DNA from: an uncultured Bacteroidota bacterium
GTDB taxonomy: Bacteria > Bacteroidota > Bacteroidia > Flavobacteriales > Flavobacteriaceae
Direction of reading: 5' to 3'
Length of the DNA stretch: 64,000 nt
Assembly (NCBI GenBank): GCA_902598525.1
Contig: CACKBZ010000001.1
Location: 156,466-220,465, forward strand
The position numbers were made by a program, and so were the translations under genes. The notes under the pieces are model-generated. The model made no database searches. It was not told where the DNA came from and worked only from the letters and a program-made list of their open reading frames with translations. Positions 28,620 to 36,350 of this stretch are shown piece by piece. How positions within the stretch are numbered: position 1 is the first letter of the stretch; every line of letters begins with the position of its first letter.

Positions 28620-29622
28620 AATTTTCTTTTAAATATTGTCTAATATCCTTAATAAATTTTTCTTCAGTTTCTTTCAGGCTTAATTTTGAAATTCCTCCAG
28701 CAGCATAGATATGACCTCCACCGTTGAAATATTTTGAAGCAAAGATATTAACTTTAAAATCACCTTTGGATCTAAACGAAATTTTAATTAATTCTTCTTC
28801 TTTTTTCTCTATAAATAATACTGAACATAATATTCCCTCAACACTAAGTCCAAAATTCACAAAACCTTCACTATCACCTTTTTTGAAATTACTCGACTTT
28901 TGATCTTCATCTGTTAACATTGTATATAATATTGGAAGATCTCCCACTTTTTTAAAATTATTAATTGTTGTTCCAAGTAGCTTTAATCTGTCAAATTGAA
29001 AGTTATTGTGTAAATTTTCGAAAATATAAGTAACATCTACTCCATAGTCAATTAATTTAGAACCTACTAACAATGTTTTAGAGGTTGTAGAAGGGAAACG
29101 AAAAGAGCCTGTATCTGCCACAATACCAGTATAAAGGCATGTAGCTATATCATTATCAATTTTATCTGGATTAAGAAATGTTATAAAATCATAGATCATC
29201 TCACTCGTTGAACTCATTTCAGAATTAGATATCATATAGGTGGCGAAGTCAGATGGATTTTCATGGTGATCAATCATAATTATAGTTGCTGTTGACTTAG
29301 ATATTTTATATGAAACATTTTTAGCTCTTCCGAGGCTATTGAAATCTAGTGTAAAAATAATTTCAGCTTCTTGAAATAAAACGTCTGATTCTTCTCTATT
29401 AGATTCATATACTAGAACTTTATCTGAGCTAGGCAAAAAATTGAGAATTTGAGTGAACTCATTTGGAGATATAACATTTACTTCATGCTTATCTTTAAAA
29501 AAATGAAATAGGGCGAGACAACTTCCAAGAGCATCTGCATCAGGACTGCTATGTGGTATTAAAATGATTTTCTTTTTTGAAGACAGAATACTTTTAATAC
29601 TTTCAAGAATCTTCTTATCCAT
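28612..29622 (-). CDS. DHH/DHHA1 phosphoesterase, NrnA-type (oligoribonuclease / pAp phosphatase)
   Basis: A 336-residue Mn-dependent phosphoesterase. The DHH domain has [16 protein letters not shown] (13 residues of the first metal-binding motif), [19 protein letters not shown] and [11 protein letters not shown]. The DHHA1 domain ends with the substrate-binding [10 protein letters not shown]. Two-domain proteins of this length (NrnA) degrade short oligonucleotides and dephosphorylate 3',5'-pAp, which is useful where no Orn exonuclease exists. RecJ is larger and cyclic-di-AMP hydrolases carry extra domains, so NrnA-type is preferred. It heads the NrnA-PPIase-DUF3810 operon. Confidence 0.88.
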   Translation of the reverse strand: MDKKILESIKSILSSKKKIILIPHSSPDADALGSCLALFHFFKDKHEVNVISPNEFTQILNFLPSSDKVLVYESNREESDVLFQEAEIIFTLDFNSLGRAKNVSYKISKSTATIIMIDHHENPSDFATYMISNSEMSSTSEMIYDFITFLNPDKIDNDIATCLYTGIVADTGSFRFPSTTSKTLLVGSKLIDYGVDVTYIFENLHNNFQFDRLKLLGTTINNFKKVGDLPILYTMLTDEDQKSSNFKKGDSEGFVNFGLSVEGILCSVLFIEKKEEELIKISFRSKGDFKVNIFASKYFNGGGHIYAAGGISKLSLKETEEKFIKDIRQYLKENYD

Positions 29623-29629
29623 GAGTCGG

Positions 29630-29637
29630 CTAATATA
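29630..29637 (-). promoter_or_regulatory. Putative -7 element of the NrnA-type gene (TATATTAG variant)
   Basis: TATATTAGC on the minus strand lies 7 bases from the ATG at 29622, so the transcript would be nearly leaderless. It is the third copy of this nonamer in front of a minus-strand gene. Confidence 0.35.
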
Positions 29638-29676
29638 ATATTATATTGAAAATTAAAATAAAGTAATTGGTAAAAC

Positions 29677-29706
29677 TTTGATTAATGATAGATATTATTA
29701 AATTTG
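29677..29706 (+). promoter_or_regulatory. Promoter of ndk (TTTG-N18-TAAATTTG)
   Basis: TTTG at 29677-29680 and TAAATTTG at 29699-29706 are separated by 18 bases, matching the Bacteroidota -33/-7 consensus. The -7 box ends 4 bases before the ndk ATG, predicting a leaderless or near-leaderless message. Confidence 0.65.
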
Positions 29707-29710
29707 CCGC

Positions 29711-30133
29711 ATGGAATCAAACAGAACATTCACTATGTTAAAACCTGACTCAATTGAGCAGGGCTTTATGCTTCCAATTTTAAATATGATTCAAGATGCA
29801 GGGTTTAACATAATTGCTCTTAAGTATAAAAAAATGACTAGAGATGAAGCTAAACAATTCTATTCAATTCATTCAGATAAGCCATTTTTTAAAGATCTAA
29901 TTAAATTTATGACAAGAGGGCCGATAGTTGCAGCAGCGTTAGAAAAGAACAATGCAGTTGAGGACTTTAGAGCTTTAATAGGATCTACTGATCCTAAAGA
30001 TGCTTTAGATGGAACAATTAGAAAAAAATATGCTAAATCAAAAGGTGAAAATGCAGTGCATGGGTCTGATAGTGATGAGAATGCGGCTATTGAAATTAGC
30101 TTTCATTTTAAAAATAACGAGATTTTTAGTTAA
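29711..30133 (+). CDS. ndk: Nucleoside-diphosphate kinase
   Basis: A 140-residue enzyme balancing NTP pools by phosphoryl transfer through a phosphohistidine. [12 protein letters not shown] forms the nucleotide-binding start and [20 protein letters not shown] follows. The catalytic His is in the C-terminal [12 protein letters not shown] motif, the invariant family signature. Length is canonical. It is divergent from the NrnA-type operon, and its last 8 bases overlap the convergent DUF721 gene. Confidence 0.97.
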   Translation: MESNRTFTMLKPDSIEQGFMLPILNMIQDAGFNIIALKYKKMTRDEAKQFYSIHSDKPFFKDLIKFMTRGPIVAAALEKNNAVEDFRALIGSTDPKDALDGTIRKKYAKSKGENAVHGSDSDENAAIEISFHFKNNEIFS

Positions 30134-30419
30134 GAACTAAATCTTTCACATACTCTTTACCCAATTCCTTATTAATAAGATTAATTACTTTTCTCTTTTC
30201 GAAAGTGAGCTCCTCCTTAAGTACTGAAGATTTTAATTTTATGAATAGCACACCTTTCTTATATTTTACAGTATAGGTATATTTCTGTATGTTTTTACCC
30301 ATTGTTTTTACCCATGCCTCTTGAACTTTAAGATTATCAATACCAATCCTAAATTGTTTTTGCGAGAGCACGTCATCTAATACTTTTGATATATTTTTTA
30401 TTTCACCTCTTTTAACCAT
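30126..30419 (-). CDS. DUF721 (DciA-like) protein
   Basis: A 97-residue protein from ATG at 30419 ([18 protein letters not shown]). An in-frame ATG at 30443 would extend it eight residues into the recF coding region and is less likely. The DUF721 pattern is seen: an N-terminal helix, [37 protein letters not shown], then a final helix. DUF721 members resemble DciA, the ancestral replicative-helicase loader, and its place directly after recF fits a replication role. That role is family-level inference. It overlaps recF by 8 bases and ndk by 8 bases. Confidence 0.85.
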   Translation of the reverse strand: MVKRGEIKNISKVLDDVLSQKQFRIGIDNLKVQEAWVKTMGKNIQKYTYTVKYKKGVLFIKLKSSVLKEELTFEKRKVINLINKELGKEYVKDLVLN

Positions 30420-31512
30420 TTGAATATATTTCCTGTAAATCAAAAATTTCTTCTTTGTTTTTTAGTCCTGATAAAGCATCCTTAACCCTGTCAATATGTG
30501 TGTCAGTAATAAATATTTGACCAAAATCTTTATTTTCGAGGATTTGAACTATTTGACGAACTCTTTCCTGATCAAGTTTATCAAAAATATCATCAAGTAG
30601 TACAAGTGGTGAATTACCAAATTCTGTTTTATAATAGTCAAATTGAGCTAGCTTTAAGGCAATAAGAAATGATTTTTGTTGACCTTGACTACCAAAGTTT
30701 TTAATCTTGTTGTTTTCAATTGTAAAGTTAAGATCATCTTTGTGAATCCCCTTAGATGTATATTGTAAAAATCTGTCTTTAGATTCGCTATCTTGTAAAA
30801 TTTCTGAAAAACTACCTGAATTTAGATCACTCTTATAAGTTATGTCGACAAATTCGTTGCCAGAACTGATTTCAGAATAATAATTTTTAAAAATTGGAAT
30901 AAAGGTCTTTAAAAAATTATTTCTTTCTTTAAATATAGGAGTTCCTAAAGTGATTAACTGTTGATTGTAGGTATCAAGAGTATCTTTGTCAAATTTTCTA
31001 TTAATGAAAAAGTACTTTAATAGTGAATTTCTTTGAATTATAACTTTACCGTAATCAATAACTTTTTGTAAATAAATTTTGTCAACTTGACCTATTACTG
31101 AATCTATAAATTTTCTTCTCATCTCACTACCTTCAGTGATTAAATTTCTGTCATGAGGTGATATTATAATTAAGTTTATCAAGCCAATGTGGTCTGATAT
31201 TCTTTTATATTGTTTACCATTTTTTTTTATTATTTTCTTATCTCCACTTTTATAATAGCAGTGAACCTTTTCATCTCTATTATTAATTTCAAAGTTGCCG
31301 TTAATTGAAAAAAAATCTTCACCAATTTTTACATTTTGTGATGTTGATGGGTTAAAGTAGCTTTTTGTAAAAGCAAGATGATATATTGAATCAATTATAT
31401 TAGTCTTGCCAATACCATTTTTACCAATAAAACAATTGATCTTTTTATTAAAATTGAACTTAAGTTTATCTAAGTTCTTATAGTTATCAATTTTTAGAGA
31501 ATTTAAAAACAT
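30412..31512 (-). CDS. recF: DNA replication and repair protein RecF
   Basis: A 366-residue SMC-like ATPase that helps load RecA at gapped DNA. Walker A CFIGKNGIGKTNIID is at about 31-45. IISPHDRNLITEGSEMRRKFID is the conserved middle block. The ABC signature appears as NFGSQGQQKSFLIALKLAQ, and Walker B is PLVLLDDIFDKLD followed by the D-loop region and FITDTH. Length is normal. The usual dnaA-dnaN neighbours are absent; here it precedes a DUF721 gene, a typical Bacteroidota arrangement. Confidence 0.95.
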   Translation of the reverse strand: MFLNSLKIDNYKNLDKLKFNFNKKINCFIGKNGIGKTNIIDSIYHLAFTKSYFNPSTSQNVKIGEDFFSINGNFEINNRDEKVHCYYKSGDKKIIKKNGKQYKRISDHIGLINLIIISPHDRNLITEGSEMRRKFIDSVIGQVDKIYLQKVIDYGKVIIQRNSLLKYFFINRKFDKDTLDTYNQQLITLGTPIFKERNNFLKTFIPIFKNYYSEISSGNEFVDITYKSDLNSGSFSEILQDSESKDRFLQYTSKGIHKDDLNFTIENNKIKNFGSQGQQKSFLIALKLAQFDYYKTEFGNSPLVLLDDIFDKLDQERVRQIVQILENKDFGQIFITDTHIDRVKDALSGLKNKEEIFDLQEIYSNG

Positions 31513-31514
31513 AA

Positions 31515-31543
31515 TTGCTTTTCAAAATAAAACATTAATTTTG
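31515..31543 (+). promoter_or_regulatory. Promoter of the TPR-ribH-mutL operon (TTG-N18-TAATTTTG)
   Basis: TTG at 31515-31517 and TAATTTTG at 31536-31543 are 18 bases apart, matching the Bacteroidota consensus. The ATG follows at 31561, giving a leader of about 11 bases. Confidence 0.55.
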
Positions 31544-31560
31544 GGATTCAAAAAATTATT

Positions 31561-32322
31561 ATGGCAACATTTAATAGAAGAGGTTACAAAAAAAGCAGAA
31601 ATTTAAAAGCTGATCAAGGCGAGAAAAGCCAAACTGCTGAAGTATTTGATTCATTAGATTCTACTGCTAATAAATCAGAGCAATGGATTATAAAAAATCA
31701 AACGAAAATTTTTTCAGCCATTGCATTAATAGCAATTTCAGTGCTATCCTTTTTAGGGTATCAAAGATTTATATCTGAGCCTAAGGAAATTGAAGCAATT
31801 AGTGAACTGAATCAAGCTCAATATTTTTTTGAACAGGCATTAATATCGTCGGAATCAGACTCTCTTTTTAAATTGGCCTTAAATGGTGGTGAAGGTAAAT
31901 ATGGATTTCTTGATATAATTAAAGAATACTCAGGTACTAAGGCAGCTAATCTTGCTAATTACTCTATCGGTATGGCATACCTAAATCTTAAAGAGTATGA
32001 AAATGCTATAACTTATCTTGAAAAATTTAAATCAGATGATATTCTTTTAAAATCAATCTCTCTTGGAACTATTGGAGACTGTTTTTCTGAATTAAATCAA
32101 TCAAAAAAAGCATACGAATATTATCAAAAGGCATTTAAACAAAATGATAATATTTATACAACCCCTAAATATTTATTTAAGGCAGCTCTAATAGGATCTG
32201 AACTTGGTGAATATAAGTCTTCAATTAATTTTTTAAATAGAATTAAAGAGGAATACCCAGATTCATATGAATCAGGATTAGTTGAAGTTCAAATAGGAAG
32301 AATTGAGAATCTAATAAATTAA
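31561..32322 (+). CDS. Membrane-anchored tetratricopeptide-repeat protein (YfgM-like layout)
   Basis: A 253-residue protein with a basic cytoplasmic N-terminus, one transmembrane helix at about 49-67 (IFSAIALIAISVLSFLGY) and a periplasmic TPR domain. The TPRs include AANLANYSIGMAYLNLKEYENAI, read in two overlapping parts, and KSISLGTIGDCFSELNQSKKAYEYYQKAF. This single-helix plus TPR architecture matches YfgM/ancillary SecYEG-YidC chaperone-like proteins, but orthology cannot be claimed by eye. It heads the operon with ribH (1-base gap). Confidence 0.82.
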   Translation: MATFNRRGYKKSRNLKADQGEKSQTAEVFDSLDSTANKSEQWIIKNQTKIFSAIALIAISVLSFLGYQRFISEPKEIEAISELNQAQYFFEQALISSESDSLFKLALNGGEGKYGFLDIIKEYSGTKAANLANYSIGMAYLNLKEYENAITYLEKFKSDDILLKSISLGTIGDCFSELNQSKKAYEYYQKAFKQNDNIYTTPKYLFKAALIGSELGEYKSSINFLNRIKEEYPDSYESGLVEVQIGRIENLIN

Positions 32323-32323
32323 A

Positions 32324-32797
32324 ATGTGTGCAAAGCAGATTTTTAACAACAACAGTGATCTTAGTATAGAAAATCCGAACAAACTAAAGATTGCGTGTGT
32401 TATTTCTGACTGGCATAATGAAATTACTGAGAAACTCTTTGATGGAGCGAAGAATACGCTTATAAAAAATGGTATACTAGAAAAAAATATAGCCAAAATA
32501 AATGTTCCTGGTAGTTTTGAGTTAATATTTGCCTGTAAAAACCTTATTGATAAAAATTTTGATGCAGTAATTGCGATTGGATGTATTATTCAAGGTGAAA
32601 CAAGACACTTTGAATTTGTATCTAATGCAGTTATAGATGGTATTAAAGATTTAAATATCATATCTGATATACCTGTTATTCTGTGTGTTTCTACAGATGA
32701 TAACATTAATCAATCTATTGATAGAAGTGGAGGTAAGTATAATAAAGGTGAAGATTCTGCGATTGCGGCTCTTAAAATGATTAAATTTAATCAATGA
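32324..32797 (+). CDS. ribH: 6,7-dimethyl-8-ribityllumazine synthase
   Basis: A 157-residue riboflavin-pathway enzyme condensing 5-amino-6-ribitylaminouracil with dihydroxybutanone phosphate. Signatures are KIACVISDWHNEIT, VPGSFELIFACKNLI, AIGCIIQGETRHFEFVSNAV with the catalytic His region, and PVILCVSTDDNINQ followed by RSGGKYNKGEDSA. Length is canonical for the icosahedral enzyme subunit. Its stop overlaps the next ATG. Confidence 0.95.
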   Translation: MCAKQIFNNNSDLSIENPNKLKIACVISDWHNEITEKLFDGAKNTLIKNGILEKNIAKINVPGSFELIFACKNLIDKNFDAVIAIGCIIQGETRHFEFVSNAVIDGIKDLNIISDIPVILCVSTDDNINQSIDRSGGKYNKGEDSAIAALKMIKFNQ

Positions 32798-33081
32798 AAG
32801 TAAACCTATTTAAATTAAATAAGAACAGAAAATTTAATTATACTCCTCGTTTTTATAAAGGTAAAGATGATGTTTTACCTGGTTTTGAATCAAAGTTTTC
32901 AGTTTATCGAGAGTCATATAATTCAAACGACATAGGAAAACATTGGGCTGATCAAAGATATAAAATGCGTAATAGAAAAAATAGGGGGATTAATATGACA
33001 TTAATCTTGATAGTACTCTTCCTTATTTTGGTATTTTTATATATAATTGACTTTGATATAAATATTTTCTTTGCCAATTAA
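32794..33081 (+). CDS. Conserved small membrane protein between ribH and mutL, function unknown
   Basis: A 95-residue protein with a polar, basic N-terminal two-thirds (FNYTPRFYKGKDD, KHWADQRYKMRNRKNRGINM) and one C-terminal transmembrane helix (about 69-89, LILIVLFLILVFLYIIDF). There is no signal peptide, so the likely topology is N-in with the positive patch at the cytoplasmic face. It is coupled to ribH (ATGA overlap) and mutL (TAATG overlap). I recognise the position as recurrent in Bacteroidota but know no function. It is not itself a riboflavin enzyme. Confidence 0.8.
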   Translation: MKVNLFKLNKNRKFNYTPRFYKGKDDVLPGFESKFSVYRESYNSNDIGKHWADQRYKMRNRKNRGINMTLILIVLFLILVFLYIIDFDINIFFAN

Positions 33082-34826
33082 TGTCAGATATAATTAAAAT
33101 TTTACCTATTGATGTTTCAAATAAAATTGCTGCTGGTGAAGTAGTACAAAGGCCGTCATCTGTACTTAAAGAGCTTATAGAAAATTCTATTGATGCGGAT
33201 TCAACTAAAATTCAGATAATAATTAAAGATGCAGGAAAAAATCTAATTCAGGTAATTGATAACGGTAAAGGAATGTCAAAAAATGATATGCATTTATCAT
33301 TTGTAAAACATGCTACTTCCAAAATTGTTAAAATAGAAGATGTCTTTTCCATTTCATCTATGGGATTCCGTGGTGAAGCTTTAGCTTCAATAGCCTCAGT
33401 CTCTATGGTTGAAATGGAATCAATCAATAAAAAAGAAAATGGAAATTATATTGAGATTCAAGGTGGTGAATTAGTAAGTGAAAGAGAATCTAATATTCAG
33501 GAGGGAACTTCAATTAAAATAAAAAGTATTTTTTATAATGTTCCTGCACGAAGAGCTTTTTTAAAATCTGATTTTGTAGAATTAAGGCATATACTTGATG
33601 TGTTCCATAGACTCGCTATCTCACATCCAAAAATTGAGTTTTCATTTATAAATAATGAAGAAGAAATTTTTTATCTCAAACCTCAGTCTTTGAATAAAAG
33701 GATTATATCAATATTTGGAGAAAAAATCAGAGAGAATCTAATTCCAATTACTGAAAGTACACAGATAGCAAACATATCAGGTTATGTATTAAAACCCGAA
33801 TTTTCAAAGAAATCTAGAAATAATCAGTTCATTTTTGTTAACTCTAGATATATTAAAAGTCAGTTTATTAGTCATTCAATTTCTTCTTCATATGAAGGTC
33901 TGTTAAAGGATGGGTATCATCCTGGATATTTTTTATTTATTGATATAGATCCGAGTAAAATTGATGTCAACGTCCATCCTAATAAAACAGAAATAAAATT
34001 TGATGATGATCAAAATCTTTATTCGATAATTAATTCATCAGTAAAACATTGTTTAGGTATATATCAGGTTAGCCCAGTTCTTGACTTTGAAAAGAATCCC
34101 TCAATGGATATTTCCTACAATCAAATCAAATCACAACCAGTAAATCCAAGTATTGAGATTAATTCGGATTTTAATCCCTTCGAGATTTTTAATCATTCAG
34201 AAGCAAAAAAAGTTCATGAAGATTTTTCTGACTTTAATAAAGACCTTGAATTAGAGGTTGGAGATAATAAACACTCAAAGATTTTTCAAATCTTAAATAA
34301 ATTCATTATTAGTACAAATAAGTCATCACTAATTATAATAAATCAAAATTTAGCTCATCAGAGAATATTGTATGAATCATTTTTAAAATCAATTTTCGAT
34401 AATACAATCAATTCACAAAAATTAATTTTTCCAATTGAGTTAAAATTATCTAAAAAACAGCTCTTATTATATGATAAAATAAATGATGATTTTAATTCAA
34501 TTGGTTTTGATATAAGTATTAAAAAGGATTTAATGATAGTAAAATCTGTCCCTTATGGTATTGAGAAAAGTGATGTGGAAGAGGTTGTAGAAAATATGTT
34601 AAATGAAGACTTCAATATTTCAAATGATTTAAGCACATCTGATTTTTTTGCAAAGAGACTTTCAAAAATTACATCGATTAAATCTGGGCAGAAACTAAAC
34701 TTAGATGAACAAGAATACATTGTCAATCATCTATTTTCATGTAAAGAGCCGAATCTCTCACCAGATAATAAACAAATATTTATTACTTTAAGTAAAAATG
34801 ATATAGAAAAAAAATTCAATGGGTAG
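33081..34826 (+). CDS. mutL: DNA mismatch repair protein MutL
   Basis: A 581-residue GHKL ATPase coordinating mismatch repair. The N-terminal ATPase motifs are intact: IAAGEVVQRPSSVLKELIEN with catalytic Glu, SIDADST, DNGKGM, and MGFRGEALASIASV. NVPARRAFLKS and DVNVHPNKTEIKF follow. The C-terminal dimerisation domain carries NQNLAHQRILYE where endonuclease-active MutL has DQHAxxERxxYE, and SPDNKQ where they have CPHGRP, so the endonuclease metal site looks lost. It sits between a small membrane gene and two rhomboid genes, overlapping the latter by 8 bases. Confidence 0.95.
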   Translation: MSDIIKILPIDVSNKIAAGEVVQRPSSVLKELIENSIDADSTKIQIIIKDAGKNLIQVIDNGKGMSKNDMHLSFVKHATSKIVKIEDVFSISSMGFRGEALASIASVSMVEMESINKKENGNYIEIQGGELVSERESNIQEGTSIKIKSIFYNVPARRAFLKSDFVELRHILDVFHRLAISHPKIEFSFINNEEEIFYLKPQSLNKRIISIFGEKIRENLIPITESTQIANISGYVLKPEFSKKSRNNQFIFVNSRYIKSQFISHSISSSYEGLLKDGYHPGYFLFIDIDPSKIDVNVHPNKTEIKFDDDQNLYSIINSSVKHCLGIYQVSPVLDFEKNPSMDISYNQIKSQPVNPSIEINSDFNPFEIFNHSEAKKVHEDFSDFNKDLELEVGDNKHSKIFQILNKFIISTNKSSLIIINQNLAHQRILYESFLKSIFDNTINSQKLIFPIELKLSKKQLLLYDKINDDFNSIGFDISIKKDLMIVKSVPYGIEKSDVEEVVENMLNEDFNISNDLSTSDFFAKRLSKITSIKSGQKLNLDEQEYIVNHLFSCKEPNLSPDNKQIFITLSKNDIEKKFNG

Positions 34827-35556
34827 GGTAAGCGAAGTAGTAAAACATCTAATAATAATCAATATAATTTTTTTTATTGCAAAAAATGTATTTGGTGAGT
34901 TAATGTATGATTTATTTGCAATGCATTATCCAAAAAATTCAACATTTTTTCTTTGGCAGCCTCTTTCTCACATGTTCATGCACGGTGATCTCACTCATAT
35001 ATTATTTAATATGTTTGGCTTATGGATGTTTGGGACTCCACTGGAACAAATGTGGGGAAAACAAAAATTTATTTTTTTCTATCTTTCCGCTGGCTTTGGT
35101 GCAGTTCTTATTCAAACCTTAGTTTACCATTACGATGTTTTAGTTGTTACTCAATCTTTAATTGATAATGGTTTGACAAAAATTGATATTAATAGTTTTT
35201 TTGAGACAGGTAGACTGAATACTAGCCTAATCCAGACTATAGGAGAAGAAAAACTTGCTTCAGGAATTCAGTCATACAAGTCTGTTATGGTTGGTGCATC
35301 TGGAGCACTTTATGGAATACTTGTGGGATTTGCAATGTTATTTCCAAATGTCCAATTGATGCTACTTTTCCCACCAATTCCTATTAAAGCAAAATATCTT
35401 GTTCCTCTTCTAATATTATTTGACCTTTTCTTTGGTTTCACCTCCTATTCTGTTGGTCCAATAGCTCATTTTGCTCATATTGGTGGAGCAATTACTGGTT
35501 TTATTATGATGTGGTATTGGAAAAGAAATCAGTTTAATAACAAAAGATGGAATTAG
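34819..35556 (+). CDS. Rhomboid-family intramembrane serine protease (first of a pair)
   Basis: A 245-residue protein with about six transmembrane helices. The rhomboid fold is recognisable by HMFMHGDLTHILFNMFGLWMFG (loop 1/TM2), the catalytic-serine motif GASGALYGILVGFAM (Ser in TM4) and the catalytic-His helix AHFAHIGGAITGFIM. It should cleave transmembrane substrates in the inner membrane. It contains an insertion of about 60 residues between TM3 and TM4. Its ATG overlaps the mutL stop by 8 bases and its end overlaps the second rhomboid by 10 bases. Confidence 0.93.
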   Translation: MGRVSEVVKHLIIINIIFFIAKNVFGELMYDLFAMHYPKNSTFFLWQPLSHMFMHGDLTHILFNMFGLWMFGTPLEQMWGKQKFIFFYLSAGFGAVLIQTLVYHYDVLVVTQSLIDNGLTKIDINSFFETGRLNTSLIQTIGEEKLASGIQSYKSVMVGASGALYGILVGFAMLFPNVQLMLLFPPIPIKAKYLVPLLILFDLFFGFTSYSVGPIAHFAHIGGAITGFIMMWYWKRNQFNNKRWN

Positions 35557-36350
35557 GACAAGATTATTTTATTAAACAACCTATTTATAAAAAAATAATA
35601 ATCATAAACATAATTATTTTTTTACTCCCGCTTGTTACTAATACATTTCTATTTTTATTTAATTTAAAACAAATTAGTCTTATTGATTTATTTGATCTTC
35701 ATCCAGCAATTGGAGATGTTATTTGGAGCCCATGGACATTAATATCATATTCTTTTCTTCATATTGATTTTTTTCACATATTCTGGAATATGTTGATTTT
35801 ATATGTCGTTTGTAATTATTTTCTATATTTTTTAGATAAAAAAAAGTTTCTTGAAATATATTTTTACGGAGTTATCTTTGGGGGATTATTTTTTTTAGTA
35901 TCCTATAATATCTTTCCTGTTTTCAAGAATTCTTTTTCTCCTCTGATTGGTTCTTCGGCAGCTGTTTATTCGATACTTATATTTGCCTGTACATACATGC
36001 CAGAAACTAAAGTAAATCTTATCTTCTTTGATATTAAGTTAAAATATCTAGGTCTTTTTTATGTTCTGCTAAGTTTAATTCAAATACCATTTAGTAACGC
36101 AGGAGGAAATATTGCTCATTTAGGAGGTGCCTTTTATGGGTTTTACTATGCAAAAAACCTCAATAAATCATTAAATATCCCTGCTTTAGAAATGTTATAT
36201 AAGTATTTTAATAGTTTTTCTAAGCCTAAAGAAAAGATGAGTAATCAAAAAAAAATAGATGGAATTTTAGATAAAATAAGTAAATCAGGATATGAAAGCC
36301 TGAGTAAAGAGGAAAAAGATTTTTTATTTAAAAACTCAGATAAAAATTAA
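35547..36350 (+). CDS. Rhomboid-family intramembrane serine protease (second of a pair)
   Basis: A 267-residue polytopic protein with the rhomboid elements SFLHIDFFHIFWNMLILYVV, GSSAAVYSILIFACT (GxSx with catalytic Ser) and NIAHLGGAFYGFYYAK (catalytic His). After the last helix comes a hydrophilic cytoplasmic tail of about 65 residues ending in a repeated LSKEEKDFL-type helix, similar to tails found on other Bacteroidota rhomboids. It differs substantially from the first copy in loop length, so the pair is not a recent duplication. Its 3' end overlaps lepB on the opposite strand by 4 bases. Confidence 0.9.
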   Translation: MELGQDYFIKQPIYKKIIIINIIIFLLPLVTNTFLFLFNLKQISLIDLFDLHPAIGDVIWSPWTLISYSFLHIDFFHIFWNMLILYVVCNYFLYFLDKKKFLEIYFYGVIFGGLFFLVSYNIFPVFKNSFSPLIGSSAAVYSILIFACTYMPETKVNLIFFDIKLKYLGLFYVLLSLIQIPFSNAGGNIAHLGGAFYGFYYAKNLNKSLNIPALEMLYKYFNSFSKPKEKMSNQKKIDGILDKISKSGYESLSKEEKDFLFKNSDKN

